A stretch of 64,000 nt of DNA from Sphingomonas sp. So64.6b. GTDB taxonomy: Bacteria > Pseudomonadota > Alphaproteobacteria > Sphingomonadales > Sphingomonadaceae. Positions 34,357 to 43,857 of this stretch are shown piece after piece. The position numbers and the translations under genes are program-made. The stretch lies in NCBI RefSeq assembly GCF_014171475.1, contig NZ_CP048817.1, forward strand, positions 2,790,001-2,854,000, given 5' to 3'. Positions within the stretch are counted from its first letter, which is position 1. Every line of letters begins with the position of its first letter. Under the pieces are notes generated by a model, which was not told the DNA's origin, ran no database searches, and saw nothing but the letters and a program-made list of their open reading frames with translations.

Positions 34357-34382
34357 GGGGCCGGACGTTTCCGCCCGGCCCC
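34357..34382. terminator. Hairpin between DUF486 and YjhX genes
   Basis: GGGGCCGG (34357-34364) pairs with CCGGCCCC (34375-34382) across a 10-base loop. It lies after the stop of the minus-strand YjhX gene and also downstream of the plus-strand DUF486 gene. Confidence 0.6.
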
Positions 34383-34390
34383 TGGACGCA

Positions 34391-34651
34391 TCAGCGATTA
34401 TCTAGCTGCGACCGTACCGCCGCAAGGCCGAGGCGCGTTATGCGATAGGGCTGGCCGCCCATGCTCGCGATCAGCGCGCGGCGTCGCAAGCGGCGGAACA
34501 ACGCCATCGAGCAATCGGCGAGGCGATGTCCTCCACGCGTGAAGCAATCGGCCGCGATGAGCCGCTTGCCCTCTTCGTCCCAGCGATGGACGATACGTCC
34601 ACCCTGCGCCAGCGCGTGCAACACGCGCTGTTCGTATTTCGAGATATTCAT
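34391..34651 (-). CDS. yjhX: YjhX family putative toxin
   Basis: An 86-residue protein that lines up along its whole length with the E. coli YjhX family (about 85 residues): [20 protein letters not shown] at the start, [25 protein letters not shown] in the middle and [20 protein letters not shown] at the end. The start at 34651 matches the family; a longer frame upstream is not supported. YjhX is listed as a putative toxin paired with the acetyltransferase YjhQ. No YjhQ-like gene is adjacent here, so it is an orphan. The toxin role is assigned by family only. Confidence 0.85.
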   Translation of the reverse strand: MNISKYEQRVLHALAQGGRIVHRWDEEGKRLIAADCFTRGGHRLADCSMALFRRLRRRALIASMGGQPYRITRLGLAAVRSQLDNR

Positions 34652-34833
34652 TGAAAATTGTGACCCCGGAACTGGGGTTGGCCCGACGCGGCGATTCGAT
34701 CCGCCCGGCTGGAGCCGGTCGGTAGGAGCTACGCACGATGCCGATCCGCCGGGAGTGGATTCCCGGGCCGGCAATCAGCGGGCGACAATTTCCTTCATGA
34801 ACCACTCCGGGCGTTACCCGGCAAATATAGCCG

Positions 34834-35028
34834 TCAGGCCTTTTTCGGGTCAACCGGTTTGCGCGCCTGATTCCCCGCCTCCCTCGCCGCATGGGCGATA
34901 TGGTCGGCCGACCGTTTTGCGGCATCGGGGGTCATCGATAATGCCAGGCCATCGGGGCCGTCGAGCATGACTTCGCCTTGTTCGGCGGTAGCCGTTGTCG
35001 GGACATTATGAGGAGATCTGGCAGCCAC
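34834..35028 (-). CDS. Small hypothetical protein
   Basis: A 64-residue soluble protein (MAARSPHNVPTTATAEQGEV at the start). The segment VMLDGPDGLALSMTPDAAKRSADHIAHAAREAG has a compact, conserved appearance and codon use like neighbouring genes. It is read away from the Crp-like gene, with 68 bases between them. A weak ribosome binding site makes the start uncertain. Function unknown. Confidence 0.5.
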   Translation of the reverse strand: MAARSPHNVPTTATAEQGEVMLDGPDGLALSMTPDAAKRSADHIAHAAREAGNQARKPVDPKKA

Positions 35029-35096
35029 CTATTTTCTCCGTTCTCTACAGGCTATTAACGTCATATGGCACGGCATGGTTCCGATGCCCGGAGGCA

Positions 35097-35807
35097 ATGA
35101 TGATCACGCGGCTGTTCCTGCAAACCCACCGCACACCGGTTCTTTCGGCGGAGGACTGCGCCGCGCTGGAGGCAGCCGCCGCCCGCACTCAGGAGTTCGC
35201 CGCCAAGCGCATCATTGTGCGCGAACAAACGCCGCTGACCCAATGCACGCTGTTGCTCAATGGTTTCATCGAGCGGTTCAGGGACACGCCGGAAGGCCGC
35301 CGACAGATCCTCGCCATTCATATCCCCGGGGATTTCGTCGACCTGCACAGCTATCCGCTCAAGCGGCTCGAACATTCGGTCGCGGCGCTGACCCCGGTCA
35401 CGGTCGCGACCTTCCCGCACGACAAGGTCCACGAATTGACCAAGCGATCTGCGACACTGACCGAATTGCTGTGGCGCTCGACGCTGGTCGATGCGGCGAT
35501 CAATCGCGAATGGATCGTCTCGGTCGGCGCGCGTTCGGCCGCGGTGCGGCTCGCCCATCTGTTCTGCGAGATGTTCACGCGGCTCGACCGGATCGGCATG
35601 ACGCGCGGCCTGGAATTCGATTTTCCGGTGACACAGATCGACCTGGCCGACGCGACCGGACTGACCGCGGTGCATGCCAATCGCATGCTGCGCCAGTTGC
35701 GCGAGCGGCGGCTGGTGGAATTCCGCCAGGGGCTGGTGACGATCATCGATTGGGCGGCGCTCAAGGAATTCGCTGGATTCGATACCGGATATCTCTTCTT
35801 CGATTGA
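35097..35807 (+). CDS. Crp/Fnr family transcriptional regulator
   Basis: A 236-residue regulator with an N-terminal cyclic-nucleotide-binding-type barrel (residues about 20-130: RIIVREQTPLTQCTLLLNGFIERFRDTPEGRRQILAIHIPGDFVDLHSY) and a C-terminal winged helix (FPVTQIDLADATGLTAVHANRMLRQLRERRLVEFRQGLVTIIDW). The canonical cAMP-binding Arg is replaced in this group, so another ligand is likely. The start has GGAGG five bases ahead of ATGATG. Neighbours do not tell its targets. Confidence 0.9.
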   Translation: MMITRLFLQTHRTPVLSAEDCAALEAAAARTQEFAAKRIIVREQTPLTQCTLLLNGFIERFRDTPEGRRQILAIHIPGDFVDLHSYPLKRLEHSVAALTPVTVATFPHDKVHELTKRSATLTELLWRSTLVDAAINREWIVSVGARSAAVRLAHLFCEMFTRLDRIGMTRGLEFDFPVTQIDLADATGLTAVHANRMLRQLRERRLVEFRQGLVTIIDWAALKEFAGFDTGYLFFD

Positions 35808-35997
35808 TCACGGTTGCCGCGAACGCGGGACCGCACCTTGGCGGGCGCGCTTCGCGATCAAAAAATCCTGTCGCTATGCGTCGAGATTGTGCCACGATGC
35901 TGGCATGACACCGTGCCCCTTCGCTTCCCCGCTTACGGCCCTCGCCGTCGCGGGTGATTTCGCGGGCACCATTCCCATTTTCGCAAGGTAAGTTTTC

Positions 35998-37980
35998 ATG
36001 GCCTCCGTCCCCGTGACGCCCTCCGCTCGCCCGCTGGCCGAGCTCACGATCCGCGGCATCATCCTCGGTGCGCTGATCACCGTCGTGTTCACCGCGGCCA
36101 ATGTCTATCTCGGGCTGAAAGTCGGCCTGACCTTCGCCACCTCGATCCCGGCAGCGGTGATCTCCATGGCGGTGCTGCGTTTCTTCAAGAATTCGAACAT
36201 TCTCGAAAACAACATCGTCCAGACCATCGCCAGCGCGGCGGGTACGCTGGCCGCGATCATCTTCGTGCTGCCCGGCCTGATCCTGGTCGGCTGGTGGACC
36301 GGCTTCCCCTATTGGACGACGGTCGCGGTCTGCGCGATGGGCGGCATATTGGGCGTGATGTTCTCCGTGCCGTTGCGCCGCGCGCTCGTCACCGGATCGG
36401 ACCTGCCCTATCCCGAGGGGGTCGCCGCCGCCGAAGTGCTCAAGGTAGGCTCGGGATCGGTCGAGGGCGATCTGGAGAATGCCAAGGGCCTGCGCGTCAT
36501 CATTTTCGGATCGGCGATTTCGGCATTCTTCGCGCTGCTCGCGGCGATGAAGCTGGTCGCCGCCGAAGCGGCGAAGACGTTCAAGATCGGCGGCACCGCG
36601 ACTGGGGTCTCGACCAGCTATTCGATGGCGCTGATCGGCGTCGGGCATCTTGTCGGCCTGTCGGTCGGCGCAGCGATGTTCTTCGGGCTGATCATCTCCT
36701 GGGCCGGGCTGGTGCCGTATCTCGCTTCGTTCAACGCCTTTGCCGATCCGGTCGACGCGGTGGTCAACACCGTGTTCCGCAGCCAGGTGCGCTTTATCGG
36801 CGCGGGCACGATCGGTGTCGCCGCGGTCTGGTCGCTGCTGCGCATCATCGGGCCGATCATCGGCGGGCTGCGATCGGCGATGGCCGCGTCGCGCGCACGC
36901 GCCGGGGGCTCGATCCTCGAACTGACCGAACGCGACCTGCCGATCGGCATCGTCGGCGCATCGATCCTGCTCACCCTGCCACCGATCGCCTGGCTGTTGT
37001 GGAGCTTTTCCGCCGGCGGCCCGGTGCATGAATATCCGCTCGCGGTGATCGGCGGCACGGTGCTCTACATCCTGATCGTCGGTGTCCTGATCGCGGCGAT
37101 CTGCGGTTATATGGCCGGCCTGATCGGCGCGTCGAATTCGCCCGTGTCGGGCGTCGGCATTCTCGCCGTACTCGGCGCGTCGCTGCTGCTGGTGGCGATC
37201 TTCGGTTATTCGACCGATGTCGCGCGCACCAACGCGCTGATCGCCTATGCGCTGTTCACCACCGCGATCGTGTTTTCGGTCGCGACCATCTCCAATGACA
37301 ACCTCCAGGATCTGAAGACCGGGCAACTGGTCGGCGCCACGCCGTGGAAGCAGCAGGTCGCGCTGGTCATGGGCGTGATCTTCGGCTCGCTGGTCATTCC
37401 GCTGGTGCTCGACCTGCTCAAGGACACGCTCGGTTTCGTCGGCATGCCGAATGCCGGCCCCAATGCGCTTTCGGCTCCGCAAGCGGCGCTGATCTCATCG
37501 CTCGCCAAGGGCGTACTCGGCGGCGATCTCGACTGGAGCCTGATCGCGATCGGCGCCGGGATCGGCGTGGTCGTCATCATCATCGACGAACTGCTCGGCC
37601 GGACCGGCAAGATGCGGCTGCCTCCGCTCGCGGTCGGTATGGGCATCTACCTGCCGATGGCGCTCACCTTGCTGATCCCGATCGGCGCGGTGATCGGCCA
37701 TTTCTACGATCGCTGGGCAAAGCGCGCATCCAATCCCGACTTCGCGGAACGGCTGGGTACGCTCGCGGCGACCGGCCTGATCGTCGGCGAAAGTCTGTTC
37801 GGCGTCGCGTTCGCCGGCATCGTCGCCTGGTCCAATCGCGGCTCGCCGATCCCGCCGATCGATGCGCCGCTAGCGGTGGTCGGTGAGAATTTCGAACATA
37901 TCGCGATGTATGCTGCGCCACTGCTGTTCGCCGCGTTCATTGCGCTACTGTACAATCGGACGCGTTCATTGGCGCGATGA
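35998..37980 (+). CDS. OPT family oligopeptide transporter
   Basis: A 660-residue inner membrane transporter of the oligopeptide transporter (OPT) superfamily, with about 16 predicted helices. Family segments include ELTIRGIILGALITVVFTAANVYLGLKVGLTFATSIPAAVISMAVLR and PYPEGVAAAEVLKVGSGS, then SNSPVSGVGILAVLG and GRTGKMRLPPLAVGMGIYLPM. Members carry peptides or metal chelates using the proton gradient; specificity cannot be read. The start is the first ATG of the long frame, with AAGG ahead. It ends 49 bases from the convergent GH130 gene, with a hairpin between. Confidence 0.95.
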   Translation: MASVPVTPSARPLAELTIRGIILGALITVVFTAANVYLGLKVGLTFATSIPAAVISMAVLRFFKNSNILENNIVQTIASAAGTLAAIIFVLPGLILVGWWTGFPYWTTVAVCAMGGILGVMFSVPLRRALVTGSDLPYPEGVAAAEVLKVGSGSVEGDLENAKGLRVIIFGSAISAFFALLAAMKLVAAEAAKTFKIGGTATGVSTSYSMALIGVGHLVGLSVGAAMFFGLIISWAGLVPYLASFNAFADPVDAVVNTVFRSQVRFIGAGTIGVAAVWSLLRIIGPIIGGLRSAMAASRARAGGSILELTERDLPIGIVGASILLTLPPIAWLLWSFSAGGPVHEYPLAVIGGTVLYILIVGVLIAAICGYMAGLIGASNSPVSGVGILAVLGASLLLVAIFGYSTDVARTNALIAYALFTTAIVFSVATISNDNLQDLKTGQLVGATPWKQQVALVMGVIFGSLVIPLVLDLLKDTLGFVGMPNAGPNALSAPQAALISSLAKGVLGGDLDWSLIAIGAGIGVVVIIIDELLGRTGKMRLPPLAVGMGIYLPMALTLLIPIGAVIGHFYDRWAKRASNPDFAERLGTLAATGLIVGESLFGVAFAGIVAWSNRGSPIPPIDAPLAVVGENFEHIAMYAAPLLFAAFIALLYNRTRSLAR

Positions 37981-37989
37981 CAAAAGGGT

Positions 37990-38014
37990 GCGGGCGAGGT
38001 GTCACCCCGCCCGC
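37990..38014. terminator. Hairpin between OPT and GH130 genes
   Basis: GCGGGCG (37990-37996) pairs with CGCCCGC (38008-38014). It lies between the two convergent stops and can terminate both transcripts. Confidence 0.55.
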
Positions 38015-38028
38015 GCCGATAAGGGAGC

Positions 38029-39312
38029 TTAGCGCTCCATCCCCGCGATCAGCGCCTTGATCGGGATAAATGCAAACGCGACCGAACTGTCGGCCACGCC
38101 ATAGGGCACGAACAGCTTGTCACCGTGGCGGATCGCCCCGCAGCTATAGACGACATTGGGCACATAGCCCTCGCGGTCCTGATCGGCGGCGGCGAGGATC
38201 GGCTGCGCCGTCCGGCCGATCACCTTCGACGGATCATGCTTGTCGAGCAGGACTGCGCCGATCGAATATTTGCGCATCGCGCCGACGCCGTGAGTCAGCA
38301 GCAGCCACCCCTCGTCGAGTTCGATCGGTGGCCCGCAATTGCCGATCTGTACCAGTTCCCACGGATATTTCGGCGCGAGCAATCGTTCGCCCTCGTCCCA
38401 ATGGGTCAGCGTGTCGGATTTGATCAGGAACAGATTCTCGCCGTCTTGCCGGCCGATCATCATATATTGGCCGTTCACCTTGCGCGGGAACAGCCCCATG
38501 CCCTTGTTGCGTGAAGCGGAACCAGTCATCGGCACCAGATCGAAGGCGCGGAAATCCTTGGTCCGCATCAGCTCCGACTGGATCGTCGATCCATTATAGG
38601 CGGTGTAAGTGCCAAGCCATTCGACACTGCCATCGTCATGCGTGAAGTGGACGAGGCGCAGATCCTCCAGCCCCTTGGACTGCGCCGCGGTGATCGGAAA
38701 GATCACCGTGCCCGACAGCGTCGAATCGCGGTGGCGATAGACCGTGATCGGTCCTTCCGGCAGCAGCTTCTCGTCCATGCCGACCGCATCGGTTGCGGTG
38801 GCGAAAGGCGGCTCGGGCGCAAGCTTCATCTCATTCTTCGAGGTAATGATGCCCTCGCGGAACGCGACCGACGAGATATGCCCCTCACCCACGGCGCGCA
38901 GGGACATCAGGATGCGCATCGACCCCTTGGGCATGCCCGACTGGTCGAAATGCGGCACCGCACTGGGGTTCATCAGCGCGGCTGCCGCATAGCTGTATTC
39001 GTGACAGAAATAGGCGCCGATCAACTGGCGCTTCTCGTCGCCGATCTCGCTGCCGTCGAGCCCGAGCATCTCCTCGATTTCGTCATAGCGAGTCATGAAC
39101 ACGCGTCGCGTCTGCCAATGGCGCGCCTCGAAATCCTTCAATACGGTTTCAAGCTCGGCGCGCGTCTGGGCCGAATCCATGGCGAGCACCTCGCGCACCA
39201 GCCGTTCGGTCCGGCTGCCGCCATTACCGCTCCACGCAAGATGGAACGGGCGCACCACGACGCGTGATGGATCGGCATAAAGCCGCAATGCGTGATTGAA
39301 GATTTCGACCAC
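38029..39312 (-). CDS. Glycoside hydrolase family 130 (mannoside phosphorylase-like) protein
   Basis: A 427-residue five-bladed beta-propeller protein of family GH130, which breaks beta-mannosidic bonds by phosphorolysis. Support comes from FHLAWSGN early, EYSYAAAALMNPSAVPHFDQSG, RLVHFTHDDGSVEWLGTYTAYNG with the general acid Asp region, and NCGPPIELDEGWLLLTHGVG. The longest frame begins with TTG at 39336; GAGG six bases before a GTG at 39312 makes that start (VVEIFNHALRL) more likely. It lies 43 bases after the GT4 fusion gene on the same strand, so the two probably act on the same mannose-containing glycan. The actual substrate is unknown. Confidence 0.88.
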   Translation of the reverse strand: MVEIFNHALRLYADPSRVVVRPFHLAWSGNGGSRTERLVREVLAMDSAQTRAELETVLKDFEARHWQTRRVFMTRYDEIEEMLGLDGSEIGDEKRQLIGAYFCHEYSYAAAALMNPSAVPHFDQSGMPKGSMRILMSLRAVGEGHISSVAFREGIITSKNEMKLAPEPPFATATDAVGMDEKLLPEGPITVYRHRDSTLSGTVIFPITAAQSKGLEDLRLVHFTHDDGSVEWLGTYTAYNGSTIQSELMRTKDFRAFDLVPMTGSASRNKGMGLFPRKVNGQYMMIGRQDGENLFLIKSDTLTHWDEGERLLAPKYPWELVQIGNCGPPIELDEGWLLLTHGVGAMRKYSIGAVLLDKHDPSKVIGRTAQPILAAADQDREGYVPNVVYSCGAIRHGDKLFVPYGVADSSVAFAFIPIKALIAGMER

Positions 39313-39354
39313 CAAATGCCTCGCATACAACGCCAAGCGGCGTCGTTAGCGAGG

Positions 39355-41628
39355 CTATGCGACGGCGCGATCCGGTCCTGCCACGCTTTCGCTAGCCTTT
39401 GAAAGCCCCGAAATGGCACAAGAGGCCAATTGCAGCGCCAAAATCGACTCAGCGCCCTGATTCCGGTTCAGACCGGTTGGCATCAGGCCGTCGAAGCAAC
39501 CGCCATCCTGCGACGTCGCGAGCGGCAGATCGAGATCGTTCTGGCCGAGATACCAGCGATAGGCGCGGATCGCCTCCTGCACCCAGCGCTGGTCGCCGGT
39601 CGCCTTGAACGCCGCGGCACAGGCATCGATCGTGGCCTGAGCCTCGAGCGGCTGCTGATCGAACGGCAATGGCGGCGCATAAGGACGTCCGAAACTTTCG
39701 GTGCCGATCGCGCGGAATCGACCTTCCGGCGTGGTCTGTTGCTGCGTGATCCAGTCGAGTGTCGACAGGCCGCAGCGCAGCAGGTCCTCACGGCCCAGCA
39801 TCATGCCGGCGCGGATCAGCGCCTCGGGCAGGCGCGCATTGTCATAGGCGAGGACGATTTCGAACCATTCCCATTCCGGCCGTCGCGCCTCCTCGACCAG
39901 CGCAAGCAGGTCGCTCGAGAAGCGCTGCAGAATCTTGAGCGCCATCGAATGGCCGGGATGCGCGCCAAGCATGGCGGCTGCGCCGAGCATCGCAAAGGCC
40001 TGCGACCGCGGGCTGGTCAGTTCAAAAGCGAGGCTTGCGGTCTCATCGAACAGGCGCGCGGCCCAATCGCGATGCTTTGCCGCGGTCGCGCGCTTTGCGG
40101 TCACGCCAAGCGCCCATAAGGTCCGGCCGTTCGAATCCTCCGACCCCTCATCCTCGCACCAGGTGCGATCGAAGTTCATGAAATTGCGGAACCGGCGATG
40201 GTCGGGATTCCACGCATATTGGACGAACGCGGCATAGACCGTCATCCATTTGTCGCGCACGACTTCATCCATGTCCTCGATCGCGGTCATCAGCATCAGC
40301 GCGCGGACATTGTCGTCGATGCAATAGCCGTGACGACGATCGGGTACCGACAGGATCGCATGCTGAAACATACCGGTCGCATCGCTCATTCGCTCGACCG
40401 CGGCGAAATCTGGTGCGAGCGGCGCGAATGCCGGCTTGGCACTGGCCAGGCGGCGCGGCTTGGCGGCGACCATGGTTTCGATTTCACGCATCGCCGTCTC
40501 CGCCAGCACCGGCCAAATCATCGTGCGGCCACGCGCATAGGCGCGCTCCGACAGACGGATGCGGTTACGCTCGCTGCCGAGCAGCAGGTTGATCTCACGT
40601 GCGAATGCCGCGCTGTCGCCGAAATCGACCAGCACACCGTGGCCGTCGGCCAGAATCTCGGTAGCGTGGACATAGGGCGTCGAAATGACCGCCTTGCCCA
40701 CGCCGACCGCATAAGACAGCGTGCCCGATGTGATCTGCGCCGGATTGACATAGGGCGTGGCATAAATGTCCGACGCCTGGAGATAGTCGATCAGTTCACC
40801 ATGTTCGAGAAACGCGTCGATGAATTCGACATTGGCGGCAACGCCAAGCTCTTCGGCCAGCGCCTTCAGGCCATCGCGATATTTCTCGCCTTCATGCGCG
40901 ACGAGATTGGGATGGGTCGCGCCGAGCACGGCATACAGCACATCCGGATTGGCCTCGACGATCGCCGGCAGCGCCTCGATCATTGTCTCGATGCCCTTGT
41001 TGGGCGCGAGCAGGCCAAAGGTCAGTACGGTCTTGCGGCCTTGCCAGCCGAACTGCGCCTTGAGCGTATTGGGATCGACGAACGGGCGATCCGGCACGCC
41101 GTGCGGAATCATCACGATCGAACGCGAATTCGCGCCATAGACCCGCTCCAGAATCTCGCGGCCCTTTTCGGCCATGACGATCACGCGCGCGGCGCGGCGC
41201 AACAGCCCTTCCATCACCCGACGTTCATCGGCGCTGGGTTTTTCCAGGATCGTATGGAGCGTGACGATAACCGGGATCGATACCCGATCGAGCAGGGCAA
41301 GGATCAATTCGCCAGCCGGTCCGCCGTAAATGCCATATTCGTGCTGCAGCCAGATCGCCTTGGCGCCGCTTGCCTCGATCGCACGCGCGGTGTCGAGATA
41401 GGCGATGCGCTCATGCTGCGGGATGCTGCCGGTTACTTCGGGTGGATAGTCGTAACGTCCGGGATGGTCGTCCATCGCATAGACATCGACCTTCACGTCA
41501 GGATAACGGCCCTTGAGCGCGGTAAACGTGTCGGTAGTATATGTTGCAAGACCGCATTTGCGCGGCAGGAAGTTGCCGATCAGGGCGATATGATCGATAG
41601 GCGCTACGACGTCCTTGTGGAGCGACAT
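39355..41628 (-). CDS. GT4 glycosyltransferase fused to a C-terminal alpha/alpha-barrel domain
   Basis: A 757-residue cytoplasmic two-domain protein. Residues 1-385 are a GT-B retaining glycosyltransferase of family GT4 (GNFLPRKCGLATYT for the N-domain, then VLTFGLLAPNKGIETMIEALP, ATPYVNPAQITSGTLSYAVGVGKAVISTP and ADGHGVLVDFGDSAAFAREI). Residues 400-745 are a glycosidase-like helical toroid domain (FQHAILSVPDRRHGYCIDDNVRALML, RNFMNFDRTWCEDEGSEDSNGRTLWALG, QPLEAQATIDACAAAF). The start at 41628 (MSLHKDVV) is better than the upstream ATG. It is upstream of GH130, so synthesis and phosphorolysis of one glycan may be linked. A separated upstream region contains a TGCGCTGCAGCA element. Confidence 0.85.
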   Translation of the reverse strand: MSLHKDVVAPIDHIALIGNFLPRKCGLATYTTDTFTALKGRYPDVKVDVYAMDDHPGRYDYPPEVTGSIPQHERIAYLDTARAIEASGAKAIWLQHEYGIYGGPAGELILALLDRVSIPVIVTLHTILEKPSADERRVMEGLLRRAARVIVMAEKGREILERVYGANSRSIVMIPHGVPDRPFVDPNTLKAQFGWQGRKTVLTFGLLAPNKGIETMIEALPAIVEANPDVLYAVLGATHPNLVAHEGEKYRDGLKALAEELGVAANVEFIDAFLEHGELIDYLQASDIYATPYVNPAQITSGTLSYAVGVGKAVISTPYVHATEILADGHGVLVDFGDSAAFAREINLLLGSERNRIRLSERAYARGRTMIWPVLAETAMREIETMVAAKPRRLASAKPAFAPLAPDFAAVERMSDATGMFQHAILSVPDRRHGYCIDDNVRALMLMTAIEDMDEVVRDKWMTVYAAFVQYAWNPDHRRFRNFMNFDRTWCEDEGSEDSNGRTLWALGVTAKRATAAKHRDWAARLFDETASLAFELTSPRSQAFAMLGAAAMLGAHPGHSMALKILQRFSSDLLALVEEARRPEWEWFEIVLAYDNARLPEALIRAGMMLGREDLLRCGLSTLDWITQQQTTPEGRFRAIGTESFGRPYAPPLPFDQQPLEAQATIDACAAAFKATGDQRWVQEAIRAYRWYLGQNDLDLPLATSQDGGCFDGLMPTGLNRNQGAESILALQLASCAISGLSKASESVAGPDRAVA

Positions 41629-41711
41629 TTCAATCCTTCCAGGTGTATAAGGGGTTTTGCACCCCAATCATGCCTTCTCCGAACGGCCAGATTTGAATAT
41701 GGTTGCACTTA

Positions 41712-41723
41712 TGCTGCAGCGCA
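41712..41723 (-). promoter_or_regulatory. TGCGCTGCAGCA element upstream of GT4 gene
   Basis: On the minus strand this 12-mer lies about 85 bases before the GT4 start. The same 12-mer is found in transcription-matching orientation before the TorF porin gene (47637-47648). It resembles GCTGCAGC-type regulator sites, but no regulator is identified. Confidence 0.35.
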
Positions 41724-41794
41724 ACAAGTGAATCGTCCTGATCGAGATCAACCTTGACGCAGAATGAACGGATTCCGCGGTGAATTGAGCGACT

Positions 41795-42241
41795 TCAGCC
41801 GCGTCCGCGATACCCCGGCACATCCTGACCGGGCAGCCACAGGCCGGCGGGCGGCTCGCCCGATTGCCAGAACACGTCGATCGGGATGCCGCCGCGCGGA
41901 TACCAGTAACCACCGATGCGCAGCCAGACCGGCGCCATCTCGGCGAACAAACGCTCGCCGATGCCGACCGTGCAATCCTCATGAAACGCCTGATGATTGC
42001 GGAACGCGCCGAGGAACAGCTTCAATGATTTGGATTCGACGATCGTCGCACCTGGCGCATAGTCGATCACCAGATGCGCGAAATCGGGCTGCGCAGTCAC
42101 CGGACAGAGCGACGTGAATTCAGGCGCGGTGAAGCGCACCAGATAAGGCCGGCCGGGACGCGGATTGGGCACATAATCGAGCACCGCTTCCTCCGGGGAA
42201 GCAGGCAGCGCGCTGGTCTTGCCGAGATGTGTTGGGGTCAT
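41795..42241 (-). CDS. queF: NADPH-dependent 7-cyano-7-deazaguanine reductase
   Basis: A 148-residue enzyme that reduces preQ0 to preQ1 in queuosine synthesis, single-domain (short type) tunnelling-fold. The active-site Cys46 is in [13 protein letters not shown], with the catalytic Asp53. ESKSLKLF (69-76) is the NADPH-binding signature. A C-terminal [19 protein letters not shown] extends the fold in the usual way. The start at 42241 (MTPTHLG) is the only reasonable one. The rest of the queuosine pathway is not in the window. Confidence 0.96.
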   Translation of the reverse strand: MTPTHLGKTSALPASPEEAVLDYVPNPRPGRPYLVRFTAPEFTSLCPVTAQPDFAHLVIDYAPGATIVESKSLKLFLGAFRNHQAFHEDCTVGIGERLFAEMAPVWLRIGGYWYPRGGIPIDVFWQSGEPPAGLWLPGQDVPGYRGRG

Positions 42242-42492
42242 GCGTGCTATTTAGGGAAGGCGGTGCGAAATTGAAATGCGCCCCAGTGCGGCGATTGTTC
42301 CAGGTGTCGGGCGCCTGATTTTCGTTGAAGCCGTTGCGGTGACTGTCGCTCTTCCGACGGGCGCGAAAAAGGGGACTCGCTCCATGTGAGAGCTTGGCTC
42401 TCCGATTCAACATTTCCGTCCGCTCGCTACAGCCCGTTTCCTTTTGGAGGCGGGTACGATCGTCATCGCCCCTGGCTCGTAATGCGACGGAG

Positions 42493-43857
42493 ATGCCGGT
42501 GCAGATCCCATTCGAACCCGACAGCCCGGTCGATGCAAACCGGGCGCGGCAGCGCCTTGAGCTGCAGCTTTACTCGCGGATGATGACCGATCTGACGGTG
42601 TTGACCGGTGGTCAGCGTGTGCCGAACGATGACGAGATCGCCGATGCGCTACGCCGCGCTGCGCGCGCGCATGGGGTTTGGTCGGCACAGGATGAAGTCG
42701 GCTGGCGTAGGTCGGTGGGCCATGGCGAGCGCCCGGGTGGCACACCACTGAATACAAACAGCCAAGAACTCGCCGATGAGATACTCGGCGATTCCTTCTG
42801 GTCAGGTGGCAATCCCAGCGAACAGTCTGCTGCAGACCAGGATGGCAAGACGACCGATCAGGTCATCGCTACCGCGGTCGAGAACGGCGAGAAAGCGGCC
42901 ACCGCGCCGCGAGCCGGAACGCCGCCCGTAAATGGGCCCTCGGATCCCAGGATGGAGCAACCACGATCCGGCAACCAGTGGCGCGCGCATGTCACCAACG
43001 GCGTCGCGTACAAGGCGGATGCCGACAAGACCTACTTCGCTTTCCTGCTTGGTGCGGAAGGCATCTCGGCCGCTGATCGCCTGACGGAACTGCACCGCAA
43101 CGTATTGAACGGCACGTCGCTGACCGATCACTTGCTGGAAGAATTGCATCCCAGCGACGAACGGCTGGCCAAGACCCTCGACGTCATGAAAGCCGGAGTT
43201 GCGGGTAACGAGAAACTCCGGGCCGCGTTCGGCGCGGACATTAATCGACTACAGGCAATCATCGATACCGAACAGGTCCGCGCCAGTGCAGCTTATGCCC
43301 GCGAAGCCAAGGCATTTGGCAAGGCCTATGCCATTGAGGTCGCTTCTAACGCGTTAGGCTTCGGCGCGGGCAAGGTCATCGGCAAGATCGCGCCGATAGC
43401 CATTGAGGCCGCCGCGCCCTCCGTGCGCGCGTTTGGCAACCGAGTCGGTGGAGCTTTGTCGCGACTCTCCGGGCGCGCTGCGAACACAGTGGGGAATGAG
43501 GGAGGTACGGCCGGTCGCCAAGTTCTGTATCACTATACAAACGAAGCCGGTGCGGCCGGCATCGCGGAAAGCCGATCCCTTAATCCGTCACTTTGGCGAG
43601 CTGGAACCAAGGACGTTCGATATGGTAACGGACAATATGTCTCAGATTTTGCACCAGGAACTAAAACGCCCGCACAATTATCCCGTGAGTTCCTGGGTCG
43701 GCCGTTCCATGGTGATCGTTTTACACACTATGTCGAAATTGATGCTACCGGTTTGGGAGCAATCCCAGGTCGCGTGGGTGTCTATGTTATCCGAAACGAA
43801 ACGCCGCTTGACCTGACAGGCAGACTTCTCGGTAGCGGAAGGATTCCAGGCAAATGA
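42493..43857 (+). CDS. Polymorphic toxin with C-terminal HYD1-type ADP-ribosyltransferase-like domain
   Basis: A 454-residue protein from ATG 42493 (MPVQIPFEPDSPVD); the longer frame upstream starts only with TTG. Residues 1-200 are hydrophilic and variable, with an Asp/Glu-rich stretch. Residues about 200-330 are Ala-rich and helical with a Gly-rich hydrophobic segment (ALGFGAGKVIGKI). The C-terminal domain (343-450) matches the HYD1 signature: QVLYHYTNEAGAAGI, RYGNGQYVSDFAPG and RFTHYVEIDATGL, typical of toxin domains at the ends of polymorphic toxins. The downstream gene overlaps its stop (ATGA at 43854) and is a likely immunity protein. No secretion signal or delivery marker is visible. 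Confidence 0.8.
   Translation: MPVQIPFEPDSPVDANRARQRLELQLYSRMMTDLTVLTGGQRVPNDDEIADALRRAARAHGVWSAQDEVGWRRSVGHGERPGGTPLNTNSQELADEILGDSFWSGGNPSEQSAADQDGKTTDQVIATAVENGEKAATAPRAGTPPVNGPSDPRMEQPRSGNQWRAHVTNGVAYKADADKTYFAFLLGAEGISAADRLTELHRNVLNGTSLTDHLLEELHPSDERLAKTLDVMKAGVAGNEKLRAAFGADINRLQAIIDTEQVRASAAYAREAKAFGKAYAIEVASNALGFGAGKVIGKIAPIAIEAAAPSVRAFGNRVGGALSRLSGRAANTVGNEGGTAGRQVLYHYTNEAGAAGIAESRSLNPSLWRAGTKDVRYGNGQYVSDFAPGTKTPAQLSREFLGRPFHGDRFTHYVEIDATGLGAIPGRVGVYVIRNETPLDLTGRLLGSGRIPGK

Noticed and set aside
35761..37482. 573-residue minus-strand frame over the OPT gene
   Set aside because: Shadow of a certain transporter gene, composition Arg/Asp/Gly-rich.
40198..41757. 519-residue plus-strand frame over the GT4 gene
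   Set aside because: Antisense shadow of the glycosyltransferase gene.
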